64,000 bases of DNA. Source: Endothia cerciana. Lineage: Eukaryota; Ascomycota; Sordariomycetes; Diaporthales; Cryphonectriaceae. Both the position numbers and the translations under genes were made by a program. Numbering within the stretch: position 1 is the first letter of the stretch; the number at the start of each line of letters is the position of its first letter. The stretch spans positions 868,001 to 932,000 of the forward strand of contig JALRMH010000001.1 in NCBI GenBank assembly GCA_026119935.1, given 5' to 3'. Of the stretch, positions 34,702-46,484 are shown piece by piece. A model generated the notes under the pieces. That model ran no database searches. It was given only the letters and a program-made list of their open reading frames with translations, and had not been told where the DNA came from.

Positions 34702-35212
34702 GAAAGCTTTCGACAGGCTCGAGAGTCGGGTCGAAGCTGGGCGTATGTCGATTGATGTGGTGGTTCAGACCGTCAGTTGGATATGTACTCAGGTCTAGCG
34801 CCGTCGAACAGAACTTGGCAAGAATTCTTGAGCGGGCTCGATTGCTCAGACCAAGAAGTTGGTCTCGAGCTCAGGTCGCCTGCTCAAGCCTATTGTTCTA
34901 GAAAGCTGAACGGCAAGGCTGGCCTGCCGGCAGACCCAGCAGATTCCTAAAGGAGTTAGTGTGGACTCTAGCCCCTTGTGTGTTACAACGCCTTGGCAGA
35001 TTCCCAGGCTGTTGAACCCCTTACTTTTCAACCAACATTCAACTTATACAGCACACAGCCACACGACAACCTCAGTTTTCCTCTCCTCCACACTTCAACA
35101 GCAGGAGGCGACGGCCACAACCACAGTCCTGAGATCAAGCTCTTCCCCATCAGCCAAGTCTTGAGTCGAGCCCATCGCCGTTGACCCCCAATTCCTTGCT
35201 ACGTCACAAGCC
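34702..35212. promoter_or_regulatory. Divergent promoter region, leo1 / MOB gene
   Basis: This 511-bp interval holds the upstream regions of both genes. The part next to the MOB start is rich in CA and AC and looks like a leader. No specific site is claimed. Confidence 0.45.
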
Positions 35213-36949
35213 ATGTCCAACCTATTCTCCGGGATGTGAGTACTCTTATTCGATATTTCCCCCTCCTCATAATTGTATTGGCACGGGCGAGAGACATTCA
35301 GGACCGCCTCCAGCTTGATGTGCTCTCCCTCCCAAATATTGGATGAAACGATGTGATTTCATTTCATTCCACCAAGCTAGCCGTGGCAATGAGCCTTCCA
35401 ACAGTGATGCCCCCAGCCCCTAGACATCACCCATTGTGGTGGACAGGATGAGGAAATGCTATCTTGCCATTGGGCAAGCTGAGTCTGCAGCTGCTCGGCA
35501 GCCATTGTCTTTGACAGACTGTCATTTCCTTGCATCTCTCACCCCCTCTCTCTTTTCTTTCTCTCTGACAGGCCGGCCCTCGAACATAAAGAACCCCCAA
35601 GTTCCACTTTTCCCTGCCCGACGGTGAACTTCAACTCACCGCCTCACATCACTACCTACGCCTCACTTCCGGCACTATACAGCTCAACAGCTACTGACCG
35701 TGTGTCCTAATAGCAACGCCCGCTTCCGAGGCTCGAACAGCAAGTCTCCTGGACCGGGAAAGAGTGTCAGCGGTTCTAGCCAGCCGCCCCTCTCTCCCTT
35801 GAACCTGGACAGAGCCAGCCAGTCACCTGCGTCGGCGGGTCTGCCCGCCAACCTTCCACCTCTGCCGAAGTCTCCGTCCCTTGCCCAGACAATAGGCATG
35901 GACGAGCAGAGCGGCATCATGGCCAGTGGTCAGGACGTCCTCGAGTCATACCATCTTCCCCGTCCTCTACCTCTTTGGCTCAACCCCAACTACGCCAAGC
36001 ACATCGTAAAGGGCAACTTCATGACGTTGAGTGCCAGGCCAAAGACGGTCGAGCAAGGGGAGTGGATCGCCCATCAAGGTCTGTGCAGCTTCATAATGGG
36101 CTTGAGTTGTTGCAACTGCTGACTATCTGCCACAGTTGTTGAGCACTACCGAAACCTGTGGAATTTTGTTCGCGTCATTCATGAGAAGGAGGAGGATGGT
36201 CTGTCCCTTTGCAACCCAGCGACGTGCCCGCGCATGTCAGCAGGACAGTACGTGAGACGTCATCTTGAACCATGCACCAGACGCTAATCGTCCGCTGCAG
36301 AAACCACTCCTTTACCTGGCTGAACAGCCGAAGGGAACCTGTGGAGCTTCCAGCTTACGAATACATCACGCTCATGTAGGTCTTTTTCACAAAGGGGGGG
36401 GGGGGGGCTTCCGAAACCTCCCCATACCTCCTCCCTAGATAGTTTCTCTGTGAAATCTGCTGACAGAGGGTTGGTAGGCAGCGATGGATATCCGGAAAGA
36501 TTGACGACACAAAGATATTTCCCACCGACGCCTCAGGCGTCTCCTTTGCACACAACGCCAACATCACCACCACTCCTCTTTCCCACCTGACAAATCCTGG
36601 CGAGCCTGATTGGGTTGGTAAGCGATCGGGCTTCCCGCAGAACTTTGTGGAGGTCTGCCAGACCATCTTCCGTCAAATGTTCCGCGTCTACTCGCACCTT
36701 TACTGGGCTCATTATGTTGAGCCTTTCTACCACTTGAATCTTGAGAAACAGCTCAACAGCTGCTTCAGCCATTTCATCCTCACCGCCACCGCACTCGATA
36801 TGCTCCGACAGCACGAGCTCGAGCCCATGCAACCTCTAATCGATCTCTGGGCTGCCAACGGCACTTTCCCTCCAGAGTCCAAGGCTTACGAATACGCCCA
36901 CCTGAGCGCTGGCCAGAAGCTTCTCCAGCTGGCCGGGACTTCTGCCTAA
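35213..36949 (+). CDS. MOB kinase activator (Mob1/phocein family, Mob2-like)
   Basis: There are five exons (35213-35235, 35714-36078, 36136-36247, 36301-36375 and 36478-36949), 348 residues. MOB proteins bind and activate NDR/LATS kinases that control cytokinesis and polar growth. The first exon encodes only MSNLFSG plus two nucleotides and is followed by a 478-bp intron. After a disordered Ser/Pro-rich N-terminus (about 70 residues) the MOB fold runs from DVLESYHLPRPLPLWLNPNY to the end. The zinc ligands are present: Cys-x4-Cys in LCNPATCPRMSAG and His-x4-His in VYSHLYWAHYVEPF. ELPAYEYITLMQRWISGKID is typical of the Mob1/Mob2 branch rather than phocein. An extra segment, FAHNANITTTPLSHLTNPGE, sits before the PQNF block. 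Intron 4 has a poly-G tract (36397-36408). The exact paralogue is uncertain. Confidence 0.9.
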
Positions 36950-38857
36950 TCGTCGTTCATCTATCGGTTATGTACTGAGGCTGCAGTCGATGTTTGCAGA
37001 GTCGGGTTGGCGAACTATCCCAAGGTGTTGGAGTAGCACTCGGTCAGCGGTTATATTGGCATGGCATGATTTGTGGTTGTGATATGCAAGCGGCATTTTG
37101 CTACCTTGGACTCGCATTGCCGAGCATGCGTTGTAAGTGGAGGTACGTTGTACGAGCAGGCCGGATGGCCATCGCAGGCGTTGTGGGAGGCCAATGGCAT
37201 AAAGCACACCGAAAAGTACCTGGATGGTGGAAGGCGGACACAAGAACCAAGCATTTCTGAGTCTCGGATGGACTGATAGAAGGTGCAGTATGCTGGTCAG
37301 AGCATAATGTAAACCGTGGCACCTCGCGCTCGGAATGCGCAACGAAATCGGCTACTGGCAAAACACGATAAATCGTCAATTTATTGTCTACAAACTATAT
37401 CCAAGTCCACGCTGTCACTGCATGCAACAATGCCACCTCCTTCTCCCCCCACAACACCGGCCTCATCTGCACCCCGATGTCATCTTTTCCCCGCGCCGCA
37501 GTTTCAACTATGCGCCCATCTTATCCTCTTCAAGGCTAGCAATGTCCTCTTCACTTCCCGCTCACAGCCCCATTCTATGGTCATTACCACAGACCTGAAG
37601 GTTCTCTGGTGGCCGGTTGGCCTCCCCTGTCGGCATCGGTTGTCGGCTGTTGGACCGACTGGACGAGAATCCCACACCCAACCTCAAAAAGGTTTCTCCA
37701 GGTCGGATCCCCAGGCTGCAAAATTCCGGTCTGCGATTTCTGAGGGTCTCGTGGGATGGAGGGTGTAGCACGGTAGCTCTTGGGAGTTTTTCTGTCAGCA
37801 CCTAGGGTGCTACCTACTTCTTTTTTTTTTGTTGGGGGGGGGGGGGAATATAACCAAAAATTAAAAATAAAATAAAAAATCCCCCCGGAAGCAATGAAGA
37901 AAGAAAACCTCCCTAAAAATAAACAAACAGAAAAATAAATAAATTTTAGGTGGGTGGTTATGCCGGTCACACATTTGGAAAAAGGAAGGGTCTTCCCGTA
38001 CTCAGATCGCTTCTCGCCCTGTCCCTCTTTATCGCCCCTCATCCCCACTCAGTATGAATCCGGCCAAAGGCACCAGCGTCGATCCCATCCAGTCCTACCA
38101 AAGGAAGTGGATCAGTCCTGGTCGCACGAGGTCGTGAGATTACATCCGAAGAGTCGCACGAATTATGCAATGGATGTCTCAGCGGTTTGAGATCGGCAAA
38201 CATAATTCTGGCTCATTCCGCCAGGCTGTGGGATTAGACACTGGAGTTCAGGTCAATCTAGGAAGATTGCAAAAGGACGAGGTACGGGGTGGCGCAGAGA
38301 CTAATAAACCCATCAATCAATGATAAATTACGCCTATATGACGTGCTTTAAGCATCCAGAACTGGGGTTATGGAATAGTCGTTGACTGTCGCTGGGTAGA
38401 GGGTGGCACCGCCACAGGATGGCTCCTGGGCTAACGCGCCGAGGAAAAGACGAATGCTTTTGGGGAATCTATCAGAACCACACGCACAATCAGAGCACGA
38501 CACCTTATTTCTAGCAACCCCATACACAGGCCTGTTTTCCTCCTAATCCTTCACCGTGCTCTTCTTGACCGTCATATATATGATCATAACTTAACCCTAT
38601 GATCCGCCTTCTCAGGAAAGAGGTGGAAGGTTGCTAACGCTCGGAAGCGATGGCAGCTACCACACGCCGTGACCCAATGCCTGGGCTGTTGGTGTAGTCC
38701 GGCGTCTTTTGTCGGGTAAGTCCATTCTGGGTCGGTTGTTATCCACCAAAGGAGGATTCAGCAGTTTGTGTAGCTCTGACTTTGCCATCGCCGGCGTCGC
38801 GGGCGCGGGCGCGGGCGCCGAACCAGGTGGTGGGGAGTGAGCACCTGGATTACCTCA
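36950..38857. other. 1.9-kb gene-free region with T/G and A-rich tracts
   Basis: This is the convergent 3' flank of the MOB and hap3 genes. The stretch 37818-37950 is distinctive: a T run, then a G run, then an A-rich block containing AAATAAA-like repeats. No gene is recognised. Confidence 0.5.
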
Positions 38858-39863
38858 CTAATAACCATCTCCAGTACCAGTGCCATTCCCTGGCTGACCA
38901 TACATGTAGTTTGCTTCTGCTCCTTCAGCACCCTGGCCGGTCAGCTCGCCGGCTGGGAAGCTCGATGAGCCCGCATTCGAGGGTCCAGCCGCGCCTCCTT
39001 GAGCACCATAGCCCCCTTGACTACTAGGACGGTTCTGCTGATTCTCGTTCCTGTTCGACTGAGACTGCTACAAGAACTGATTAGTGGACTTCCATCTCCT
39101 TCGTGCATATAGACTGGGCTCATAGCAAGACCTACTTCACGGTACTTGGACAGATAGATCTTCAATGCTTCGGAGTAGTTCTCGAATCCCAACGACGTCA
39201 TTGCAAAAAGGATGTCTTCGCCATTGACGGTCTTCCTTTTTTCCTGGTGACACTTTTCGGAGGCTGTGCAATGTTAGCCTCGACACATGCCTAGTAGATA
39301 AGACGCAGAGAATCAGACTCACCCTCGCTGGTTATGAAAGAGATGAATTCGCTAACGCACTCCTGCATACACTCCTTGGCCTCCTTGGCAATCTTTGCGT
39401 TCTCCGGAAGAGCATTCTTCATGATACGGGCAACTGGCGCAAAGTTGCGTATGTTAGCATCGTACTGGTCATATTTGTCGGCCTTGGAGGAGGAAGGACG
39501 AGCCGCATCTGGCGACTTTGGAGGCGATTCGTGGGACATGGACGAATAGATAGGCACGCTTTCTTGCTTAGAGGCAAAGAAGAAGTATGCCGCTCATCCA
39601 GTACGGTAGCAGCCTATGGCCATGCAGCGCAAACCAGAGATGGACAAAACAGCACAAACGCTCGCGAATCACAATGAGGCAGAGAGAAGGAGATCAGACG
39701 CACCATTCGCTATCGGCAACCACCGGTCCTGTTCCTTGACCTCAAATTCATAGGCGAGGCCGGCGGCCTGTGGGTCTTGAGGATCATTCATTTGTGCTTC
39801 GTCGTCTGGTGACTGTACACCTTGGTCGACCTCCTTGGGAGGGGATTGGGGGGAATCCGACAT
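38858..39863 (-). CDS. hapC: CCAAT-binding complex subunit Hap3/HapC (NF-YB)
   Basis: There are four exons (39863-39704, 39433-39323, 39263-39136 and 39067-38858), 202 residues. Spliced, the NF-YB histone-fold domain is continuous: EQDRWLPIAN-VARIMKNALP, then ENAKIAKEAKECMQECVSEF, ISFITSE-ASEKCHQEKRKT and VNGEDILFAMTSLGFENYSE, ending LSKYRE. This domain pairs with NF-YC and, with NF-YA, binds CCAAT promoters. The C-terminal exon encodes a Gln/Gly/Ser-rich tail ending GTGTGDGY. The exon borders fall inside the histone fold, so single-frame reading misses it. All phases close exactly. Confidence 0.95.
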
Positions 39864-42800
39864 ATTTGGCTACCTGCAGCGGGTGCGGACTTCTTGAAAA
39901 TTCCTTGGTTTGGGTTCCCTCGCACAAGATGCCGGGGCGAAGGTGATGTGTTCCTGATACCCTGACACGTTGCAGGGTAGTGAGGCTTGCAACTTTTTTG
40001 GGTCTGCTTTAAAGCTGCAGAGATGCGTCAATCGTGGCTCAGGGCGTGACAGAGCTACTCTCTACCAGTACTTTCCCCAAATGGAGAGGGATGAAGCAGT
40101 GACAACCTCGTTGGGACTAGAGACGACTGCTGAGCAGAGCGCGCAGAGAGAGGTGTGGGGAGGATCAGTGCGGCCCCACTGCTCAGTGGTCGCCTAGTGC
40201 TCAAATAGCTTCGTAGCTTCGTAGCTTCGTAGCTGCTAGTGCCGGACCGCCCTGCTGCAGGTCGTTGTCTTGGCCCCGTCCTTGATGGGTGGATGGATGG
40301 TACAGACCCTGGAGGAATAAACTCTGTACTGCTCCTGGGGGGGTTGGAAGGGAGTGGACGTCACTGTAAGGTTCCCGTTCTGATGCTCCGCCGTGTCTCT
40401 TCGACAGGCTCGTTGTCTCGTCTTTCCGGCTGCCGGTTGCACTGACGGGACAGTACTGGTTAAAGCTGGTTGGACCGATGCCGCGTGTTGTCAGAAAGTG
40501 TACTTCCCAAACGGCATGCGAGGTACGGCCAGGTGATGCCGAGTGGATAGGCCGGACTAGAAAAGATTGGCTGAGGTTGAACGGGACCTGGGTGCCTCGT
40601 GGGAAAGCTGCAAAATCGCGTCAGAGAAGAATCCCCTACCGACATCAGCTGTTGCAGGTCGGCGCGGCGACGAACGGGAGGGCTGGGTGAAGAGCCGCAG
40701 GCCAAGTCGGAAGCCCAGGTGTGCGCACCAACCAGAAGCTGCCTCTTGAGCCTTGGAGAAGCAAGGCGACCCGGGGCAGGACTGTGGCTTGTGCGGTAGA
40801 GTACAGTGCAGAGTTCAGGGTTCGAACTTTCGGTACGTGACATACCGTATGTGTGCCCAGCACGTCGCAGATAACCTTGGACAGCGGACAGTGACGGCGG
40901 GAATGAAAACAAGACAGGGTCAGGGCCTCCTTGACCTGCGTTGCCTCGTGTTGAGAGGCCTTGCAGAGCGCGTGTCTGAGCTGTTTCTTTTGCGTGACTA
41001 TGCCTGTGCCCCCGCGCCCTGTCACCGGCTGTTGTTGTTCGGTCCAATCAGCCCACTGCAGCCTTGCACACGGCCGGTCGCGGTCAGGTCAGGTAGGTGA
41101 GGTACCCGTTGAAGGGCGAATCCTGGATTGGTATGATATAATGCAGACTGTCCGGCAAAGCTGAGCTGGAATAGCGTGGGGTTTGTTGCAGGAAGAAGAG
41201 ACCTGGGTTGATCGATGAAGGACGAGTGAGATGCGAGAGAGCGGGTCGAGGCCTGGAAAGCTCTGGGCTGGCTGGACGGCAGGGACTTGGAACATGGACA
41301 TACACACCCTGCCCTCTCAACCGCCGCCTGACACACACCTGGGCAGGTGCCCACGGCGGCACGGAAAGATGGGCGCGTTGCGACCCTGGCAGCTCAGTGT
41401 TGCTGCTGTGGCAGCTGCCATGGCGCCGGAGGTAGGGGGGCGGGGGGCGCTAGCCCAATAGGCGGGTTACATGCAAGGGCAAGTCAGTCCCCATTGTTTA
41501 CTACCAGAGCACTGACCATACTTGTACCATAGCAGTACATACCGGCAGTACTATGGTGGGTACTTCGTACCATTGAAAGCTTCATCGACATACAACTCTC
41601 CTCGCTGGGTTTCTCACCTGAGTTTTCCCAAAATGTACTGCTCTTCCTGGATCCATCCGATGGCATTCCCAGGTTCTGGGTCCATTTCTGAAGTGTCATC
41701 ACGAGGACGCTCACACGCATACACGAGATATATATCACATCGGGATTCAAGTCTCTGCCGGGCGGGCTGCAGGCCTGAGGTGTGGTGGGTGCATGCACTC
41801 AGAGGCTGACAAGGCGGGGTTACGCTGGTGAAGCTATTTACAGCACGACGAGCGACCTGAGGTACCCCCCCCCCGAGGATCGCCCAGCAGTCAAGCATAC
41901 TACACGGTATCATTTTGAGACCGTCAAGTCACAGTATAGTATACCGCCATTTCATTATCCACAATGACATCGACAGGTTGTCTCGAGGGACATGACGACC
42001 ACTTTCCGTCGCTTGAGATACTTGGCAGCTCTCACCGCTCAGGCTGCAGCAAATCTTGGTTCTGAGAACGGTCACAGTGTCATATCTTCCCACTGCTTGG
42101 TGCCCAAAGAGGTCATGCATCATCAACATCCGTCGTACTTTGGACACCAATCCCGGCACCCCACTGCTCTATACGCAGCATGTTTGAAGGTAATATCGTC
42201 TATAAAAGTTAGCGGACTTCAAGAAACCCCCTTCGATGATAAAGCAGCTCCAGCGGGGTCTCATACGGCTACCTGCTATAGGTTCAAAATTTTCAGATAG
42301 GTTTTTGGTTGCATTTCTGACGAGATAAATTGGCTGCCCACCTTCGCCATGTATGAAGTCGGACCAGCCGTTGTGTTCCTGACGGAGCATTAGCAATTCC
42401 TGGTCCGTGGGAGATTTGGAGGGTCAGGTGGTTTCCTGATTTGACAATTCGTTTCTTGCACTTCACCGACCCGCGGGACGGGGAAGGGTGAGTATGAATG
42501 AGTATGACAACAAGCTCTGATGGTTGGTTCCCAAGCCACAGGCAACATGAGGGTAGGCTCGCCCTGGGAACAGGTGCAACATGCAAGGCTGGGCCTGTGC
42601 CATCTCGCCTCTGCTGGCGTCCAGCCAATGAAAGGGCCCAGACGCCTAGGGTTCATCTTATTGGAAGAGACCATAACCCCCCCCCCCCCCCAACGGGGCA
42701 GGATAAGTGGTCAATGGATGCTGAGCAAGTCATTTGTTAATGCGTGACTGCATCCGAGAGCACTGCCGCATGCCGATGCCTATCTAACCCCCACATGCAG

Positions 42801-43916
42801 TGCAGTCGCATACTGCCTTGCTGCTGTCCTGTCTCACTGACAACTCAGATGCATCCATCAGATCCCTGATCGGTGGTGCTGGGTGCAGAAGGGATCTCTT
42901 CCCCCGTGATGACGGACCGCATACTAGGATGATGAGAGCACATTCTAGCAAGACCGCGTTTGGCTTGCATGCATCTCATGGACCAGCATCGGAGGAACCC
43001 CCTGGTCGTTGACGTGCTGGCACTCACACACTTTCACGAAGATGGGGGAGATGATGAGAGCTGACATCGCCTGAAATAGGAAACACTGGTCTACTGCGCT
43101 ATACCATGGCAGCAGCCAAGCATGCAAGCACAGGGGTCTATCTGCATGTCGACCCGTCGCTGAAAGCAGCGGAAGGTTGGCAGTCGCTATTCTGGGGCCT
43201 TGTCCTAACCCCACGAGAAGAAGCGAGGTCGAAAAGTACGGAGTTCAGCTCGCCCTAGACTCTCACCCAGACGAGTGTAGGGCCAGCCGGTCTCCCAGCG
43301 CTCGCAGCCCTGACATCTGGCTGTTCAGAAGACCCCAAAGGAGTTTGAACGTCCGCATTGACATTGCATGCAGGTCCGTCAGCGATTACTATGTAGGCGC
43401 TTCGACGTCTGCGGCCACATAATCCGGCCGATGAGGGTTTTACGGAGTATCGGTAACCTATCAGAGCTCAACAGCCTCAAAATCGACACCGAATGCCGGT
43501 TGGGCAGGAAGACGCCGTTGCCGCCTGCCTCTCCCAGCGATGGGGTCATTGGGACAACGCACCACCACACCACCCTCCCCATCGACCGATCTCTTGGGCA
43601 CCCGCATATGTAGGCCTGTGACTTGTCCGTACATTCTCATATAGATCGAAGCCTTCATCGCTCATCTGCGGATATCTGCAGCGCACAACTCCCCTGCGTC
43701 CCGGAGCCTCATTTTTGGGGCTTTTACGCTGGACCGGGGGACGGCGACAGCATCCGGGCGGCACACGTCACCCCTCCTCCGCGTGTGTCTCGAGATGCTT
43801 CCCCGCCGCTGCCCTGCAAACGTCACCGCTGCTCGGTCAACATCATTCCCCACTCCCAGGACCGTGATACCCAGCCTCATAAAATCCTATCCGACTCAAG
43901 CCTCAGTGTCGGAGAA
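39864..43916. other. 4-kb gene-poor spacer
   Basis: It holds the upstream region of hapC and the 3' flank of the prefoldin gene. I see a 9-bp unit (gtagcttc-type) repeated three times at 40207-40234 and C runs at about 41865-41874 and 42677-42690. The longest frames resemble nothing known. One minus-strand frame near 42170-42390 reads like possible old coding sequence (EHNGWSDFIHGEGG) but has no family match that I can name. Confidence 0.45.
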
Positions 43917-44558
43917 TTACTGGACAACCTGCACATTGTTCTTCTTCTGTAGTTTGTAGGCATTCAGTCAGTCAACAGGTTGCAAGCCAGAAGGCGCAGC
44001 AGCCTTAGCGGCGAGCTTGACTCACCTTCCAACCATCCAACTCTTTCTGCTTGGCTATCAATTGCTCCTTGAGGTCCTTCTCCACCTTCTTCAGGCCCTC
44101 GGTGTTCGTCTTCAGCAACGGGAGCACATCCTTGACTGTCATCTCGACGAGGACGCCGTTGATCATGCGGAAGCATTTACGGTCCCCGGCCAAAGGTTCC
44201 AGCGTCGCCAAGACGGCTCTGATAAGAAAGCATGTTAGCCGACGAGCAGTAATAATGTTGGGCGAGCATGATCCTCCACGTAGTGGTGTCGCTCCCTGTC
44301 CGACATCATCATCCGAGAAGTCGCGTTCCAACAGGTCGCGTCTGAAGAAATTGAGAAGAGGACTACAGGCACGTACGTGTGTTCGTCCTTCTCCTGTTCA
44401 ACATCACCGACTTTTTGGGCAAATTGTTGAATGGTGTTCTTGAACGTGCTGTACTGCATCTGAAGATCTAGAGCCTCATGTCAGTGGTTGATGTCTTGTG
44501 AGCAGTGAAATGAAGACTCGCCTTGCTGCTTCTTTGCAGCTGCCGTTTGTGTTGCCAT
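43917..44558 (-). CDS. gim4: Prefoldin subunit 2 (Gim4)
   Basis: There are four exons (44558-44522, 44467-44377, 44218-44026 and 43946-43917), 116 residues. Prefoldin is the cytosolic jellyfish-shaped cochaperone that passes actin and tubulin to chaperonin. Spliced sequence reads MATQTAAAKKQQ-DLQMQYS, FAQKVGDVEQEKDEHT-AVLA and LEPLAGDRKCFRMINGVLVE, then TVKDVLPLLKTNTEGLKKVE, ending KKNNVQVVQ. It is a beta-type prefoldin with two coiled-coil arms flanking the RKCFRMINGVLVE hairpin. Intron 1 has a GC donor (GCGAGT) with a normal AG acceptor; no GT alternative keeps the frame. The last exon encodes nine residues only. It is divergent from cmc2. Confidence 0.93.
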
Positions 44559-44863
44559 GGCTGGATGTTCCTGTCTATCCCAAGAAATGATACAAAGTTA
44601 TAAGTATCGTAGAGCGCTTTTCACCTCGCCAAACGCCGTTGTGGAGATGTCTTGAGGGTCGGCTGTGGTGAGGCAAAGTTGACCTTGGATGTCCAGTTTG
44701 GAGGTAGTGATCTGGGGAAGGTGGTCATAGCTCCTCGCCGTTGCCGCCGCCCGGAAAACTGCCGCCGTTGGTAACATTTAAAACTTTCAACAGCCACGAC
44801 TTCATCAACCAAACAACCCTAGCCTGCGACAACAAACGAGGCTCTGACCAAGTCGTCTGCAAA
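44559..44863. promoter_or_regulatory. Short bidirectional promoter, gim4 / cmc2
   Basis: Only 305 bp separate the two start codons of these outward genes, the tightest divergent pair in the window. The interval must serve both; shared control is possible. No particular element is claimed. Confidence 0.55.
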
Positions 44864-45172
44864 ATGCATCCTCATCTGCACACCAAGGACAACACTGGTA
44901 TGCCATTTCAGACCTCTCCACCATTTTCCTATACTCGTCCTTGCTAACGATCACGCCACCCAGCCTGCGAGGACCTCATGACGGCTCTCGAGGAGTGCCA
45001 TGATCGCGGGTTCCTCTGGAAGTCGATGGGCATGTGCAACAGCTCGAAGGAGGCCTTGAGCGCCTGTCTGCGTGCAGAGAGGAGGAAACGTCAGGACAAC
45101 AACCGCGGCAAGTCCCAAGAGAAGAAGGACGCCATTAGACAGAAGTGGAAGGAAATCGACGAGAACTCCTAA
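44864..45172 (+). CDS. cmc2: Cytochrome c oxidase assembly factor Cmc2 (twin CX9C)
   Basis: There are two exons (44864-44897 and 44964-45172), 80 residues. It begins MHPHLHTKDNT-ACEDLM. The twin CX9C motif is exact: C-EDLMTALEE-C and C-NSSKEALSA-C. This forms the two-disulphide hairpin of small proteins imported by Mia40 into the intermembrane space. MHPHL plus FLWKSMGMCN is the Cmc2 signature; Cmc2 helps assemble cytochrome oxidase. The C-terminus is Lys-rich (RRKRQDNNRGKSQEKKDAIR). Splicing places the first cysteine right at the exon 2 border. It is divergent from gim4. Confidence 0.93.
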
Positions 45173-46391
45173 TTTGACGCCGTCCCGAGCCCGCGAACGA
45201 CTACCGAAGCCATGCAAATCCGAAACATAATTTGACTATATTGCAAGAGGGGGTGTGATGTTGGCAGTCCTACTATTGGCAAATGGATCTCCCAAGAAAG
45301 GGATTCTCGGCGAGGGTTGAGAGAGCTTCATGGATGCTCTCTGGTCTCAAGAGATTCTCATGCGGCTTGATGTCTGGTAAGAGCAGGAGTTGGGATTGAC
45401 GAAACCTATTTCTCCGCAATCTGGTCTACGGCGCAGCTTCATACGAAGCCTGCTTGACAGTCTGCCGACTATTAGAGGTTACGTTGATACACGCCGTTTC
45501 CGAAAAGCACCATTCCGAAGGTTGCCAAGACAGACAAGACCATGGGTACCGTTTTCCGCAGTCTTATGGCTCGGGGAATGGACGACCCTCCCAAAACAAC
45601 GGAGGCCAGCAGGCTCAACTCGATGCCATAAGGCTCGCTAATCTGAATCCGATACCCGCCCAAAGCGTCTGTGTCTATTAGACCAATGACCCCCCGGGGC
45701 TGTCACACGGGGAAGCGGTCTGGACTCACAAAGCAGTCCGACGGAGCATCCTGCAATGACCGAGGGCAATGATCGAGTCCGCGCATACCCGAAGATGCCC
45801 CCTGAGGCCTGGTAAGAGAACCACGATTAGTTTGTGCTCTACTAGGCAGAAAGAGGCAGATGATTGGCGATGTGGCACTGAGACTTGTCGAGCTCGTGTC
45901 GCAGGACTGAGGTCACAGGACCCTGCGACCATCAACCTTCACTCACCGTCAAAGCCGCAAGGACGTATGAAGGAGTCTCGAGGCCCTAGACCAGACCATT
46001 AGCTCGGCTGCTCTTCAACGACTACATATGGGACTCTCACCATTTTGAATGTGTTTCAGATTTTGCGTTGAATCGAATAGGCGTGTCTGAAACTGCAAGC
46101 TTGCCGACAGCTTCTGCGATGATGTAGTCCGGGAGGCGCACCAAACCTTCTGTCCAGCCCAGCATCATTGGGCTGCTCTGCCTCGGAGCTCGAATAGCGG
46201 GGCTTGCTCGGCGATGGACAGATCTGACAGATGACTCAGCAGAGTGGTAGTGGATGGCCGTGATGGCGTCTCACCCAAGAGCGGACGAGGGCCCGTCTCG
46301 AACGGCCCGTTCCCGTCCTTTTCCTCTCGGCCCACCTGGACATCCATTACGACAGGCAGACCGGCTCTGAGACCTGTCAGCAATCACTGCG

Positions 46392-46411
46392 GGCGGGCAG
46401 GCAGGCAGGCA

Positions 46412-46444
<33 letters not shown>
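46392..46444. repeat. GGCA tetranucleotide microsatellite
   Basis: About a dozen near-perfect copies of the unit gcag/ggca occur here, with one cagaca interruption. Translated in any frame they give AGRQ-type repeats, so the open frames over them are artefacts. Confidence 0.85.
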
Positions 46445-46445
<1 letters not shown>

Positions 46446-46484
46446 TTGCCCTGCAGGCGAGCAACTGCAGGGCAACCTGCCTGC
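46437..46484. repeat. 19-bp perfect inverted repeat
   Basis: The arms 46437-46455 and 46466-46484 are perfect reverse complements around a 10-base loop (46456-46465). The left arm overlaps the end of the GGCA microsatellite. Transcribed, it would form a stable hairpin; as DNA it could be extruded as a cruciform. Function is unknown. Confidence 0.85.

Noticed and set aside
40800..40850. Possible tRNA-like B-box (ggttcgaact) near 40819
   Set aside because: The B-box lacks the final CC, no matching A-box lies at the right distance, and the acceptor stem cannot be paired.
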